Shown here one piece after another: positions 25,515 to 34,125 of a stretch of 64,000 nucleotides of DNA (its first letter is position 1; each line of letters opens with the position of its first letter). The DNA is from Thermohalobaculum sp965263335. GTDB lineage: Bacteria; Pseudomonadota; Alphaproteobacteria; Rhodobacterales; Rhodobacteraceae. Under the pieces are notes generated by a model that searched no databases, had not been told where the DNA came from, and worked only from the letters and a program-made list of their open reading frames with translations. The translations under genes and the position numbers were made by a program. Location of the stretch: positions 4,402,001-4,466,000 of the forward strand of contig CBDHHE010000001.1 in the NCBI GenBank assembly GCA_965263335.1, read 5' to 3'.

Positions 25515-26456
25515 CTAGAGCGTGCGTGCCACCTTTCTTCCGATGGCCAGCGGTGTGCCTGCAGCCAGACCGGAAACGGTTTCCTCGATCCGGGCGGCGA
25601 GCTTGGCAAACGGCTTCGTCGCCTTGCCCGCCGTGAAGGCACCGTCATAGTGCTGGCGGATCAGGTTCAACACATGTGCGCCGTTTTCGGGATCGAGCGC
25701 GGATTGCTCGTCCAGCAGGTCGCTTGCGCTCAGGAACACGCCCGTCGTGTTGGCGGACCGTGCGGCGGTTTCGGCTGTTTCCTCGAGCCCCGCAAGCCCT
25801 GCAGCGGTGCGCAGCGTCCATGGGTTGAAGTTGAAGATGTGCCCGTAGTGGAACATGTTTCCGCGCGACTTGGTGCGACAGTAGACCTCGATGTTCGGCA
25901 CTTCGACATAGAGCACGCCCCCCGGTTTCAGCCAGCCCGCGATCATGGCCAGATACTTCACCGGATCGTTCAGGTGCTCGAGCACGTGGTTCAGGCGGAT
26001 CAGATCGAACTCAGCGGCATCGAACAGGTGCGGTGCCAGATGGGCGGTGCGCACGTCGAGCCCGAGATCGTCCCGGCAGTAGGCGGCGTACCCGGCGTTC
26101 GGTTCGATGCCGGTGACCTCCTTGCCGAGCTCGCGCATCAGGCAGGCGAACTCGCCCGAGCCCGCGCCGACATCGAGCACCTTGCGTGCCGGGATCAGCA
26201 CATCGCGATAGGTGCGGATGTGCTCGGCCACCCGCCGGAAATTGCGCAGGATCTGGCGCCGGCGCGGCCGCGCGGCCCCCTTGTAGGCGGTGCGGTAGTC
26301 GTCCGAATAGAACTTGGCGAGCTCGTCATCGTCCGGGATCGGGTCGTTGCGCACGAGCCCCGTCTCCATGCAGACCACCGTGCGCAACGGTTTGCCGTGG
26401 CGGTCCGTCTCCGAGACCACCTCATGCGTGCCGTCGCGTCCAAGGGCCCAGTTCAC
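25515..26456 (-). CDS. Class I SAM-dependent methyltransferase, next to mutase
   Basis: A protein of 313 residues. After about 85 residues with no clear domain, the SAM fold appears: motif I VLDVGAGSGEFA, the acidic loop GIEPNAGYAAY, and later LNHVLEHLNDPVKYL and LKPGGVLYVEVPN. This is the pattern of methyltransferases that act on sugars or lipids, and some C-methyltransferases. The N-terminal part lacks the zinc-binding cysteines of the sugar C-methyltransferase group. It starts 5 bases after the methylmalonyl-CoA mutase stop, so they are co-transcribed, but its substrate and any link to propionate are unknown. Confidence 0.8.
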   Translation of the reverse strand: MNWALGRDGTHEVVSETDRHGKPLRTVVCMETGLVRNDPIPDDDELAKFYSDDYRTAYKGAARPRRRQILRNFRRVAEHIRTYRDVLIPARKVLDVGAGSGEFACLMRELGKEVTGIEPNAGYAAYCRDDLGLDVRTAHLAPHLFDAAEFDLIRLNHVLEHLNDPVKYLAMIAGWLKPGGVLYVEVPNIEVYCRTKSRGNMFHYGHIFNFNPWTLRTAAGLAGLEETAETAARSANTTGVFLSASDLLDEQSALDPENGAHVLNLIRQHYDGAFTAGKATKPFAKLAARIEETVSGLAAGTPLAIGRKVARTL

Positions 26457-26461
26457 CGTGT

Positions 26462-28606
26462 CTACTCCGCGGCCTCGGGGCGGCGGGCCGAACGGATCAG
26501 GCCGAGGATGTTCGCGGCTGCCTCGGGGATGTTCGTGCCTGGGCCAAAGATCGCCTTGACGCCCGCATCGTAGAGGAATGCGTAGTCCTGCTGCGGGATC
26601 ACGCCGCCGCAGATCACGATGATGTCGTCTGCCCCCTGGGCTGCCAACGCCTCGACCAGCTTGGGGGCGAGCGTGCGGTGGCCTGCCGCCTGAGACGAGA
26701 TGCCGATCACATGGACGTCGTTGTCGATGGCGTCCTGGGCCGCCTCCTCCGGCGTCTGGAAGAGCGGGCCCACATCCACATCGAAGCCGATATCGGCAAA
26801 GGCTGTGGCGATCACCTTGGCGCCGCGGTCATGTCCGTCCTGACCCATCTTGACCACCAGCATGCGCGGGCGGCGGCCTTCCGCTTCGGCGAAGGTCTCG
26901 ACGTCCTTCTGGATCGCAGCAAAGCTCTCGTCGCCCTCGTAGGCGGCGCCATAGACCCCGGCAAGCGTTTTCACCTCGGCGCTGTGACGGCCGAACACGC
27001 GTTCCATCGCCAATGAGATCTCCCCGACTGTTGCCCGCGCCCGCGCCGCCTCGACGGCAAGTCCGAGCAGATTGCCGTCAGCTTTCGCGCCCTCCTCGAG
27101 GGCCGCCAACGCCGCATCGCATGCAACCTGATCGCGTGACGACCGGATGCTCTCGAGCCGTGCGATCTGTGCATCGCGGACCTTGTGATTGTCGATGTCG
27201 AGGATGTCGATGGGTGCCTCTTCGTCCAGGCGGAACTTGTTCACGCCGACGATGACCTCCTCGCCACGGTCGATGGCGGCCTGGCGCCGCGCGGCCGCCT
27301 CCTCGATCCTGAGCTTGGGCATGCCGGACTGAACGGCCTTGGTCATGCCGCCCAGCGCCTCGACTTCCTCGATCAGCGTCCAGGCCTCGGTTGCGAGCTG
27401 ATCCGTCAGCGCTTCCACATAGTAGGAGCCAGCGAGCGGATCGACGACATTGGTCACGCCGGTCTCGTTCTGCAGGATCAGCTGGGTGTTGCGCGCGATC
27501 CGGGCGGAAAAGTCCGTGGGCAGGCCGATCGCCTCGTCGAACGAGTTGGTGTGCAGCGACTGCGTTCCGCCCAGCACCGCCGACATTGCCTCGAATGCCG
27601 TGCGCACGACGTTGTTATAGGGGTCCTGCTCCTGCAGCGACACGCCCGAGGTCTGGCAGTGCGTGCGCAGCATGGAGGACTGCGGCTTCTTCGGCCCGAA
27701 CTCAGACATGATCCGGTGCCAGAGCAGGCGTGCGGCGCGCAGCTTCGCCGCCTCCATGAAGAAGTTCATGCCGATGCAGAAGAAGAAGCTCAGACGTCCC
27801 GCGAAGGCGTCCACGTCCATGCCGCGGTCGATGGCGGCGCGGACATACTCCCGGCCATCGGCGAGCGTGAAGGCGAGCTCCTGCACCAGGTTCGCGCCTG
27901 CCTCCTGCATGTGGTAGCCGGAAATCGAGATCGAATTGAAGCGCGGCATTTCCGCGGCGGTGTACTGGATGATGTCGGCGACAATCCGCATCGAGGGCTC
28001 GGGCGGGTAGATATAGGTGTTGCGGACCATGAACTCCTTGAGAATGTCGTTCTGAATGGTCCCCGAGAGCTGGGCGCGGCTGACGCCCTGTTCCTCGCCG
28101 GCGACGATGAAGCTGGCCAGCACCGGGATCACGGCACCGTTCATTGTCATCGAAACCGACACCTGGTCGAGCGGGATGCCGTCGAACAGGATCTTCATGT
28201 CCTCGACCGAGTCGATCGCGACACCTGCCTTGCCGACATCGCCGACGACGCGCCCGTGATCGCTGTCATAGCCCCGGTGGGTTGCCAGATCGAAAGCCAC
28301 AGAGCAGCCTTGCTGGCCTGCCGCCAGACCGCGCCGATAGAACGCGTTCGATTCCTCGGCCGTCGAAAACCCTGCATACTGGCGGATCGTCCAGGGCCTG
28401 CCCGCATACATCGTGGCGCGCGGGCCACGCACGAAAGGTGCAGCGCCAGGAACCGTGCCGAGATGAGCGAGCCCGTCGAGATCATCGGCCGTGTAGAGCG
28501 GCTTCACGCCAATCCCTTCCGGCGTTTGCCAGGCCAGGTCACCCGGGTCTCTGCCCTTGAGTTCGCGCTCGGCGAGCGTCTTCCACTCTTGAATCTTGTC
28601 GTTCAT
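26462..28606 (-). CDS. Methylmalonyl-CoA mutase, large single-chain type
   Basis: Interconverts (R)-methylmalonyl-CoA and succinyl-CoA with adenosylcobalamin. The protein has 714 residues, the full catalytic TIM barrel plus B12 domain. The barrel includes TMYAGRPWTIRQYAGFS and SVSMTMNGAV. The cobalamin motif Asp-x-His-x-x-Gly is GQDGHDRG, with His592 as lower axial ligand, and the following GGVIPQQD loop. A DUF4174 gene diverges from it with 29 bases between starts. This gene, pccA and pccB together carry propionyl-CoA to succinyl-CoA. Methylmalonyl-CoA epimerase, needed if the carboxylase makes the S form, is not in this window. Confidence 0.96.
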   Translation of the reverse strand: MNDKIQEWKTLAERELKGRDPGDLAWQTPEGIGVKPLYTADDLDGLAHLGTVPGAAPFVRGPRATMYAGRPWTIRQYAGFSTAEESNAFYRRGLAAGQQGCSVAFDLATHRGYDSDHGRVVGDVGKAGVAIDSVEDMKILFDGIPLDQVSVSMTMNGAVIPVLASFIVAGEEQGVSRAQLSGTIQNDILKEFMVRNTYIYPPEPSMRIVADIIQYTAAEMPRFNSISISGYHMQEAGANLVQELAFTLADGREYVRAAIDRGMDVDAFAGRLSFFFCIGMNFFMEAAKLRAARLLWHRIMSEFGPKKPQSSMLRTHCQTSGVSLQEQDPYNNVVRTAFEAMSAVLGGTQSLHTNSFDEAIGLPTDFSARIARNTQLILQNETGVTNVVDPLAGSYYVEALTDQLATEAWTLIEEVEALGGMTKAVQSGMPKLRIEEAAARRQAAIDRGEEVIVGVNKFRLDEEAPIDILDIDNHKVRDAQIARLESIRSSRDQVACDAALAALEEGAKADGNLLGLAVEAARARATVGEISLAMERVFGRHSAEVKTLAGVYGAAYEGDESFAAIQKDVETFAEAEGRRPRMLVVKMGQDGHDRGAKVIATAFADIGFDVDVGPLFQTPEEAAQDAIDNDVHVIGISSQAAGHRTLAPKLVEALAAQGADDIIVICGGVIPQQDYAFLYDAGVKAIFGPGTNIPEAAANILGLIRSARRPEAAE

Positions 28607-28635
28607 GAGTCATTCTCCCTTTGGAAGAGAACGGA

Positions 28636-29082
28636 ATGGGACCCCGTATCATGATATCGCGTTGTTTGCTCACAGCGGTGGCCGCAGGCGTCATCAGCGT
28701 TTCGGATGGGGTGGCCGATGCCAATCTCATGCAGAAGTACGTTGGGAATTCCAGACCCATCCTGATTTTTGCGCCGGATCGCTACGACCGTCGACTCGCT
28801 CAACAAATGGGCCGATTCTCGATGCATCGGCGTGAATTCCGCGACCGAGACGTCGTGGTCGTCGAGATTGGAGGGCCGTTCATGCGCGCGGATGGTCAAG
28901 GCGTCCCGCACGCTCCGGCGATGCGCGAGCTCTACGGTGTCAGCGAGAGCGAGTTCACCATCATTCTCGTCGGCAAAGACGGCGGAGAGAAGATGCGCGT
29001 GTCCGAGGTGACCGATCCACAGGTCTTCTATGCGCTGATCGACACCATGCCGATGCGGCGCCAGGAGTTGGGTCTCGAATAG
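28636..29082 (+). CDS. Exported DUF4174-domain protein
   Basis: A protein of 148 residues with a signal peptide (MISRCLLTAVAAGVISVSDG). The mature part shows the DUF4174 thioredoxin-like pattern: RPILIFAPDRYDRRLAQQM, then a long strand DVVVVEI and FTIILVGKDGGEKMRVSE, but it has no CxxC. The function of the domain is not known. Two starts are possible: ATG at 28636, used here, and ATG at 28651 at the signal peptide. It diverges from the mutase gene and is the only plus-strand gene between 14.8 and 35.8 kb other than pccR. Confidence 0.75.
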   Translation: MGPRIMISRCLLTAVAAGVISVSDGVADANLMQKYVGNSRPILIFAPDRYDRRLAQQMGRFSMHRREFRDRDVVVVEIGGPFMRADGQGVPHAPAMRELYGVSESEFTIILVGKDGGEKMRVSEVTDPQVFYALIDTMPMRRQELGLE

Positions 29083-29196
29083 GGCTTGCTTGCGTGTCGC
29101 GGCCTCAGACACTATATTTTCATTGTCGGCGGCCACCATTGGGGTGGTGCCTGAATGCGGAAGGAGGCCCGGTGATGGACGACAAACTGCCACCGC

Positions 29197-29781
29197 TTAC
29201 ACCCCCTCTCGACGGTCGTACAGGACCGAAACCCGGTTACTGACGCCAATCTGCGCGCCGCTGATCTGCGCGTAGGACCGCTCGATTTCTCGCTGAGCCT
29301 TGCGGCCCAGATCGAGTGACAACATCTTCATGTCCATGAAATCGCCGTACATATCCGCACGCCGGTGCGGATCGAGGTCCCGGTAGGTGTCCGAACGAAA
29401 CTCCTCTGCGAAGTTCGCAACGCCCAGAATCTGGCCGTAGTAGAGCGTCACGGCCGCCACCGTTGCCTGCGGCAGAATCTGTATCTCGGTGATGATCGCT
29501 TCGAAGATCATGGCGTGGGTCTGCTTCGGGACCAGAGGGATGAAAGCGCCATCGTCGGCGATTCGGCGCACCATCGCGGTCTTGTGACTGCGGAGGTCAT
29601 CCATCTCGAGCTGGTGCAGGTGAGCGCTGATTTCGGCATGAAGCGCGCGCTGCACGTCGAGAATGCGTTCGCGGCGCCGGCGTGCCTCCAGCGCCCGCTC
29701 GCGCCGATGGCTGATGAACCAGCCAAGGGCAAGGCCCAGAAGACCGACCAGCGCTGCCAGCAATCGGTCATCGGCGCTCAC
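29197..29781 (-). CDS. Membrane-anchored protein of unknown function, coupled to pccA
   Basis: A protein of 194 residues that I do not recognise. It has one N-terminal membrane helix (LLAALVGLLGLALGWFI), an Arg/Glu-rich segment of about 30 residues that probably forms a coiled coil, and a mostly helical remainder with QTHAMIFEAIITEIQILP. The start is GTG overlapping the pccA stop as GTGA. It is therefore translated with pccA, but its layout gives no hint at a role in carboxylation. It converges with the DUF4174 gene over a 114-base gap holding no clear terminator. Confidence 0.6.
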   Translation of the reverse strand: MSADDRLLAALVGLLGLALGWFISHRRERALEARRRRERILDVQRALHAEISAHLHQLEMDDLRSHKTAMVRRIADDGAFIPLVPKQTHAMIFEAIITEIQILPQATVAAVTLYYGQILGVANFAEEFRSDTYRDLDPHRRADMYGDFMDMKMLSLDLGRKAQREIERSYAQISGAQIGVSNRVSVLYDRREGV

Positions 29782-31892
29782 TCGAACTCCATGATCACGT
29801 CGTCAACGGCAAGGCTTGCCCCCGGCGCTGCATTGATCTTCTTGATCACCGCGGTCCTTTCGGCGCGCAGCACGTTCTCCATCTTCATCGCCTCGACGGT
29901 GCACAGCACCTGACCGTCCTGCACCTCTTGACCTTCAGCGACGGCGATCGAGACCACCAGTCCCGGCATCGGGCAGAGCAGCATCTTCGATGTGTCGGGC
30001 GGCAGTTTTTCAGGCATGATCGCCGCCAGCTCGGCCCCGCGCGGGCTGCGCACCTTCACCACCAGATCCGCGCCGCGATGGCGGATACGGAACCCGTCGG
30101 TGATCATCTCGACCTTGACCGAGACGCGTTCACCGTCGATCAACGCGGTTGTCAGCGTGTCGCCTGGCGTCCAGTTGCCTTCGACAGGCATGACCTGGCC
30201 ATCGTCGAACATGACCTCCACCGCACCCTGGCCGTGGATAAGGATCTGCGGCTTGCGCGGATCGGCACCTTTCGAGGTGAGGCTGAGCTCGGTGCCTTCT
30301 TCCGTGCGCACATGCCCCGTGACCGAGCGTTTCGTGGTCACGTGAAACGTCTGGCCCTGCGCTGTCACCACCCAGTCGGTGCCCGGCACTCTGTCGCTGC
30401 CTGCGACCGTCCCGCTGATCCGGCCTTCGCGTCGGGCCGTCACCAGCCGCATGGCCGCAGCACCCGCCGCGATCCGCTTCAGCGTGGCATCGTCGAGCGT
30501 GGCGCCCGCAAAGCCATCGGGATACTCCTCGGCGATGAAGGCGGTTGTCATATCGCCCGAACAGAACTTTGGATGGTCCATCACCGCCGAGAGAAAGGGC
30601 AGGTTGTGACCGATCCCCTCGATCTCGAACTGATCGAGCGCGGTGCGCATTCCATCAATCGAGGCGGCGCGGTCCGGCCCCCAGGTGCAGAGCTTGGCGA
30701 TCATCGGGTCGTAGTACATCGAGATCTCGCCGCCTTCGAAAACGCCCGTGTCATTGCGCACGACAGGGGTGTTTGGCAGTTTGCCCGGCAGGTAATCCGG
30801 GGTTTCCTCGGGGGGGCGATAGCGTGTGAGCCGGCCGATCGACGGCAGGAAGTTGCGGTAGGGGTCTTCGGCGTAGAGCCGCGATTCCATGGCCCAGCCG
30901 TGCAGCTTGACGTCGTCCTGGGCCAGCGAGAGCGGCTCACCGGCAGCGACCCGGATCATGTGCTCGACCAGATCCTGGCCGGTGATCAACTCTGTCACCG
31001 GATGTTCGACCTGGAGGCGGGTGTTCATTTCGAGAAAGTAGAAGTTGCGCTGGCCATCGACGATGAACTCGACCGTGCCGGCCGAGGAATAGTCCACCGC
31101 TTTCGCAAGGGCCACCGCCTGTTCGCCCATGGCCTTGCGCGTTGCGCCATCCAGGAAGGGCGAGGGCGCCTCCTCGATCACCTTCTGGTTCCGGCGCTGG
31201 ATCGAGCACTCGCGTTCACCGAGATAGATGCAGTTGCCGTGCTTGTCGCCGAGGACCTGAATCTCGATGTGGCGCGGCTGGGTGACGAACTTCTCGATGA
31301 AGATGCGATCGTCGCCGAAACTTGCCGCCGCTTCGTTCTTCGAGGACTGAAAGCCCTCGCGGGTCTCGTCGTCGGAAAAGGCGATGCGCATGCCCTTGCC
31401 GCCGCCGCCCGCCGAGGCCTTGATCATCACCGGATAACCGATCTCGCCGGCGATCTTCACGGCTTCGTCGGCGTTCTCGATCAACCCCATGAAGCCCGGC
31501 ACTGTCGAGACCCCGGCGTCCGCGGCCAGCTTCTTCGACGTGATCTTGTCGCCCATCTTCTCGATCGCACCCACCGGCGGACCGATGAAGGCTATACCTG
31601 CCGCGTCGAGCGCCTGCGCGAACTCGGCCCGCTCCGACAGAAACCCGTACCCCGGATGCACCGCTTCGGCCCCGGTCGCGCGGATGGCCTCCATGATGTT
31701 TTCGATGACGATGTAGGATTGCGCTGCAGGCGGTGGGCCGATGTGCACCGCCTCATCCGCCATCTCGACGTGAAGCGCATTCTTGTCCGCGTCCGAGTAG
31801 ACGGCCACAGTGGCGATGCCGAGCCGTCGAGCGGTCTTGATGACCCGGCAGGCAATCTCGCCGCGGTTGGCGATCAGGATCTTCTTGAACAT
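29778..31892 (-). CDS. pccA: Propionyl-CoA carboxylase, biotin-carrying alpha subunit
   Basis: ATP-dependent biotin carboxylase and carrier of propionyl-CoA carboxylase. The protein of 704 residues starts MFKKILIANRGEIACRVIK. The ATP-grasp domain has the glycine loop ASAGGGGKGMRIAF, the active-site region EMNTRLQVEHPVTE, and the C-terminal biotinyl domain with Lys670 in EAMKMEN. The region between (about 500-630) is the BT domain that binds the beta subunit. The length and BT domain point to an acyl-CoA carboxylase of the Pcc type rather than acetyl-CoA AccC. It lies in the same minus-strand block as pccB, about 2.2 kb downstream of it. Confidence 0.95.
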   Translation of the reverse strand: MFKKILIANRGEIACRVIKTARRLGIATVAVYSDADKNALHVEMADEAVHIGPPPAAQSYIVIENIMEAIRATGAEAVHPGYGFLSERAEFAQALDAAGIAFIGPPVGAIEKMGDKITSKKLAADAGVSTVPGFMGLIENADEAVKIAGEIGYPVMIKASAGGGGKGMRIAFSDDETREGFQSSKNEAAASFGDDRIFIEKFVTQPRHIEIQVLGDKHGNCIYLGERECSIQRRNQKVIEEAPSPFLDGATRKAMGEQAVALAKAVDYSSAGTVEFIVDGQRNFYFLEMNTRLQVEHPVTELITGQDLVEHMIRVAAGEPLSLAQDDVKLHGWAMESRLYAEDPYRNFLPSIGRLTRYRPPEETPDYLPGKLPNTPVVRNDTGVFEGGEISMYYDPMIAKLCTWGPDRAASIDGMRTALDQFEIEGIGHNLPFLSAVMDHPKFCSGDMTTAFIAEEYPDGFAGATLDDATLKRIAAGAAAMRLVTARREGRISGTVAGSDRVPGTDWVVTAQGQTFHVTTKRSVTGHVRTEEGTELSLTSKGADPRKPQILIHGQGAVEVMFDDGQVMPVEGNWTPGDTLTTALIDGERVSVKVEMITDGFRIRHRGADLVVKVRSPRGAELAAIMPEKLPPDTSKMLLCPMPGLVVSIAVAEGQEVQDGQVLCTVEAMKMENVLRAERTAVIKKINAAPGASLAVDDVIMEFE

Positions 31893-31903
31893 CGTCCCTG
31901 TCC

Positions 31904-32260
31904 CTAGCTCTGCCCCCGCCGGGCATGTCCCATCCAGCGCCGGCGGTTTTTGGTATCGTCGACAATCGCCGTGATTGCTCCGGTGAGCCGCTCGGGTGCG
32001 TTCCCACCGGCGAGCAGGCGTCCTCCCGCCCGGATCTCCAGCATGTCCTCACCGGCAACTCGGATGACGGGCACGAAGCCGCGCACCCCGCGTGCCGCAC
32101 GCCAAACATCCTGGCGCACCTGCCGTGCGATCCGCCGGCGCGCCCGTGCGGTCACTGGGCCGGGCCATGCCCGGTCGACCGCGACGTCCCAGGCCGGTGC
32201 GATGCCCTGCGGGACCAGAACGGTTTCGGTGCCGTCCTCGATGAGCGCCCACTTCGTCAC
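31904..32260 (-). CDS. Small protein of unknown function upstream of pccA
   Basis: A protein of 118 residues that I cannot assign. It starts with GTG overlapping the cupin gene stop (GTGA) and ends 11 bases before pccA. It begins MTKWALIEDGTETVLVPQGI and is rich in Arg and Ala in its middle (ARARRRIARQVRQDVWRAAR). There is no signal peptide or membrane helix. Small genes at this spot next to pccA occur in Rhodobacteraceae as far as I remember, which would suggest an accessory role in carboxylase function or assembly; that is only inference. Confidence 0.55.
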   Translation of the reverse strand: MTKWALIEDGTETVLVPQGIAPAWDVAVDRAWPGPVTARARRRIARQVRQDVWRAARGVRGFVPVIRVAGEDMLEIRAGGRLLAGGNAPERLTGAITAIVDDTKNRRRWMGHARRGQS

Positions 32261-32655
32261 GGTGCGTCGGCCTCGGCAGTGGCAAACTCGGCAGGAGAGG
32301 TGATCTCGACGAGCTCGAGATCGTCCGAGTGACGCACTTCGCGGTGCCGGATCCCCGGAGGCTGCAGCACGCAGGAGCCCTCCCGAAGGATGTGCTCACC
32401 TTGGCCCTCGTACTCGAAGACCACCCAGCCCTTGGTCACATAGACCATCTGAAACTCCAGATCATGGGTGTGCCACTGAGCCTCGGAATGCCGGCCCGGC
32501 ACGGCCCTGATCACATGGGCGCCGTACTTGCCCTGCGTGGCTTCCGCAATCCCCAGCCCGCGATACTCGAAGAACGCGCGCAGGCCCTTCCCCTCGAACT
32601 TTCCATCGTCTGCGTGGCAGATCGTGAAAGCCTGCCCCTGCCAAAGCTTGTTCAT
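32257..32655 (-). CDS. Cupin-domain protein
   Basis: A single small beta-barrel protein of 132 residues with a cupin core. The metal site appears as HTHDLEFQMVYVTKG (two His and a Glu) and a last His in PPGIRHREVRH. There is no second catalytic domain. The ATG at 32655 overlaps the last codon of the preceding ridA pseudogene, and its stop overlaps the next start as GTGA. It sits between pseudogene and small unknown gene within the pccB-pccA interval, so it may be transcribed with pccA. The ligand is unknown. Confidence 0.78.
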   Translation of the reverse strand: MNKLWQGQAFTICHADDGKFEGKGLRAFFEYRGLGIAEATQGKYGAHVIRAVPGRHSEAQWHTHDLEFQMVYVTKGWVVFEYEGQGEHILREGSCVLQPPGIRHREVRHSDDLELVEITSPAEFATAEADAP

Positions 32656-33102
32656 CTTTCCTCCCTTTCGGGGCGCTTGGCCAGCATGTCGATCTCGACG
32701 AGTGCCCCGACAGCCAAAGCCGTGACCCCAATTGTTGTTCGCGCAGGCCGCCGACTGGGCACGAAGTAACTTTCATAGACCGCGTTGAAGGCGGCGCTTC
32801 AATTAGTCAGGCGCTCGAACTCGGTCAGATAGCACGGGCCGAGGGCCGTTCGACATTGAAACTCAGGACCTGGCCGAGCCCCAGCCTGAGCCCGCCAAGC
32901 ACGATCACCAAGTTGTCCATGACGCGGCGGGTCTGCGCTTCAATTCCCACCGGCAGCGGTGCGTCAGGCGCGCATCGGGCGCATCGGGATCGGTGGGCAT
33001 CTGCCCCGTCAGCATGACCCATCCGTCGCATTCAACGGCGTGGCTGAACGGCGCAACGGGCCGCGGGCCCGCCTTGATCATGTGAAACAACGGGCCGCTC
33101 AC
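32652..33102 (-). pseudogene. RidA/YjgF-family pseudogene with two frameshifts and a stop
   Basis: Three pieces on the minus strand together give a RidA-family protein. The first, from GTG at 33102, reads GPRPVAPFSHAVECDGWVML and TGQMPTDPDAPDARLT. A shift near 32950 leads into GIEAQTRRVMDNLVIVLGGL. A second shift near 32830 gives TEFERLT, then an in-frame TGA, then FNAVYESYFVPSRRPARTTI and VGALVEIDMLAKRP. The family usually removes reactive enamines or imines. With two shifts, a stop and a small deletion around the stop, this is decayed rather than a sequencing slip. The adjacent cupin gene is intact, which hints at loss of a former two-gene function. Confidence 0.85.
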
Positions 33103-33106
33103 GGTG

Positions 33107-33517
33107 TCAGCCCCGCGAGATGCACTCCCCGCGACTCATCTCGACCCAATAGTTCGATGAGTGACCCCAGGTGATGCCGAGCACCTCGAAGTCCGTTTCC
33201 CGGTACTTGATGAGCACGGTCTCGAGCGGTGCGCCGTTGATTTCCTCGGGCGTGCCCATGTCGGCAAGAATGAGCGGGCAGAGCTTCTCGGCGAGGGGGC
33301 GGCGTTCCTTGCTGCCCATGTCGCGCGGGTGCTCGAAGGTCGCAATCAGGAAGCCGACAATCCGCCCGTTGGCGACTTCCTTGGTTTCGGCTTCGAGTGA
33401 CAGGAGTGTCATCGTGCGGCCGTCGCCCGCTTCGAACGGACGGCTTTCCGCCTCGTCGCAGCCCGAAATCGGGCAGACCAAAAGAAGTCCCATGGCGACA
33501 GCTAGGGTGTGCTTCAT
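33107..33517 (-). CDS. Predicted lipoprotein of unknown function
   Basis: A protein of 136 residues with a lipoprotein signal peptide (MKHTLAVAMGLLLVCPISGC), so Cys20 should be lipidated. The mature part is mixed alpha/beta: a strand-rich segment TMTLLSLEAETKEVANGRIV, then PLAEKLCPLIL and a Trp-rich stretch ITWGHSSNYWVE near the end. It matches no family I know. It ends 4 bases before the ridA pseudogene start. The 221-base region upstream (33518-33738) has an ATTGCGAA at 33606-33613, similar to the pccR sites, but alone, so it may be chance. Confidence 0.6.
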   Translation of the reverse strand: MKHTLAVAMGLLLVCPISGCDEAESRPFEAGDGRTMTLLSLEAETKEVANGRIVGFLIATFEHPRDMGSKERRPLAEKLCPLILADMGTPEEINGAPLETVLIKYRETDFEVLGITWGHSSNYWVEMSRGECISRG

Positions 33518-33738
33518 TGCGCTGGCCTTCGCTCGAGTCTGTTCTGCCTCTCGCGTCCTTTCGAACGCGCGGTGTTTGACCAGTATTGTACCACCGCTTT
33601 GTCGTATTGCGAAATCGGATGTTGGCTTTCACGCATGGGATGTTTGCGTGGACGCGGTCAGCCCCGTTCGTGCTGCGGAACAATCGGCCTGTACCCCTGG
33701 CGTCAACCGGGGGGTGAGTGGCTCCGATGCGCAGCGAT

Positions 33739-34023
33739 TTACCAGTAGTAGTGCTTGTGCCGTCTGTGGCGCCGGTGCGGGTATCCGTAGGCATAGCGCC
33801 GGGGCTTGTAGCCGCGGTAATGCCCGGAGCCGCCAACGATGGCACCTGCAGCGGCGCCAACCGCCGCACCCACGCCCGGTCGTCCGACGATCGCACCGCC
33901 GATGGCGCCTGCAGCTGCACCGACCGCCGCACCGCCGAAGACATTGTTGCCGTACCCGTGATAATGGCAGCCCGACAGCGCGAGCACCAATGCCACCCCC
34001 ATTCCGATCGACCTGAGACGCAT
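33739..34023 (-). CDS. Glycine-zipper lipoprotein
   Basis: A small outer-membrane-type lipoprotein of 94 residues. The signal peptide ends in LALSGC, so the mature protein should start with lipidated Cys19. The centre is a glycine zipper (two GAAVGAAAGAI-type repeats) of the kind found in OsmB/SlyB-like envelope proteins. The tail is strongly basic and aromatic (RRYAYGYPHRRHRRHKHYYW), which may bind cell wall or lipopolysaccharide. It lies between pccB and the unknown lipoprotein on the same strand. Nothing ties it to propionate. Confidence 0.75.
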   Translation of the reverse strand: MRLRSIGMGVALVLALSGCHYHGYGNNVFGGAAVGAAAGAIGGAIVGRPGVGAAVGAAAGAIVGGSGHYRGYKPRRYAYGYPHRRHRRHKHYYW

Positions 34024-34125
34024 AGCGATCCCTTCCAGCTTACGCAGGTGATACCATGAAACGCTTTGGTACCGGATCTCCGTTGCTCACAATTTGCTGA
34101 TCTGCTCATCTGTTGCGATACCGTC

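Noticed and set aside
29928..31907. A 659-codon plus-strand frame over pccA, with similar long frames over maeB (24047-25636) and the mutase (27185-28654)
   Set aside because: All are antisense shadows of well-supported genes in high-GC DNA. They lack ribosome binding sites and recognisable domains.
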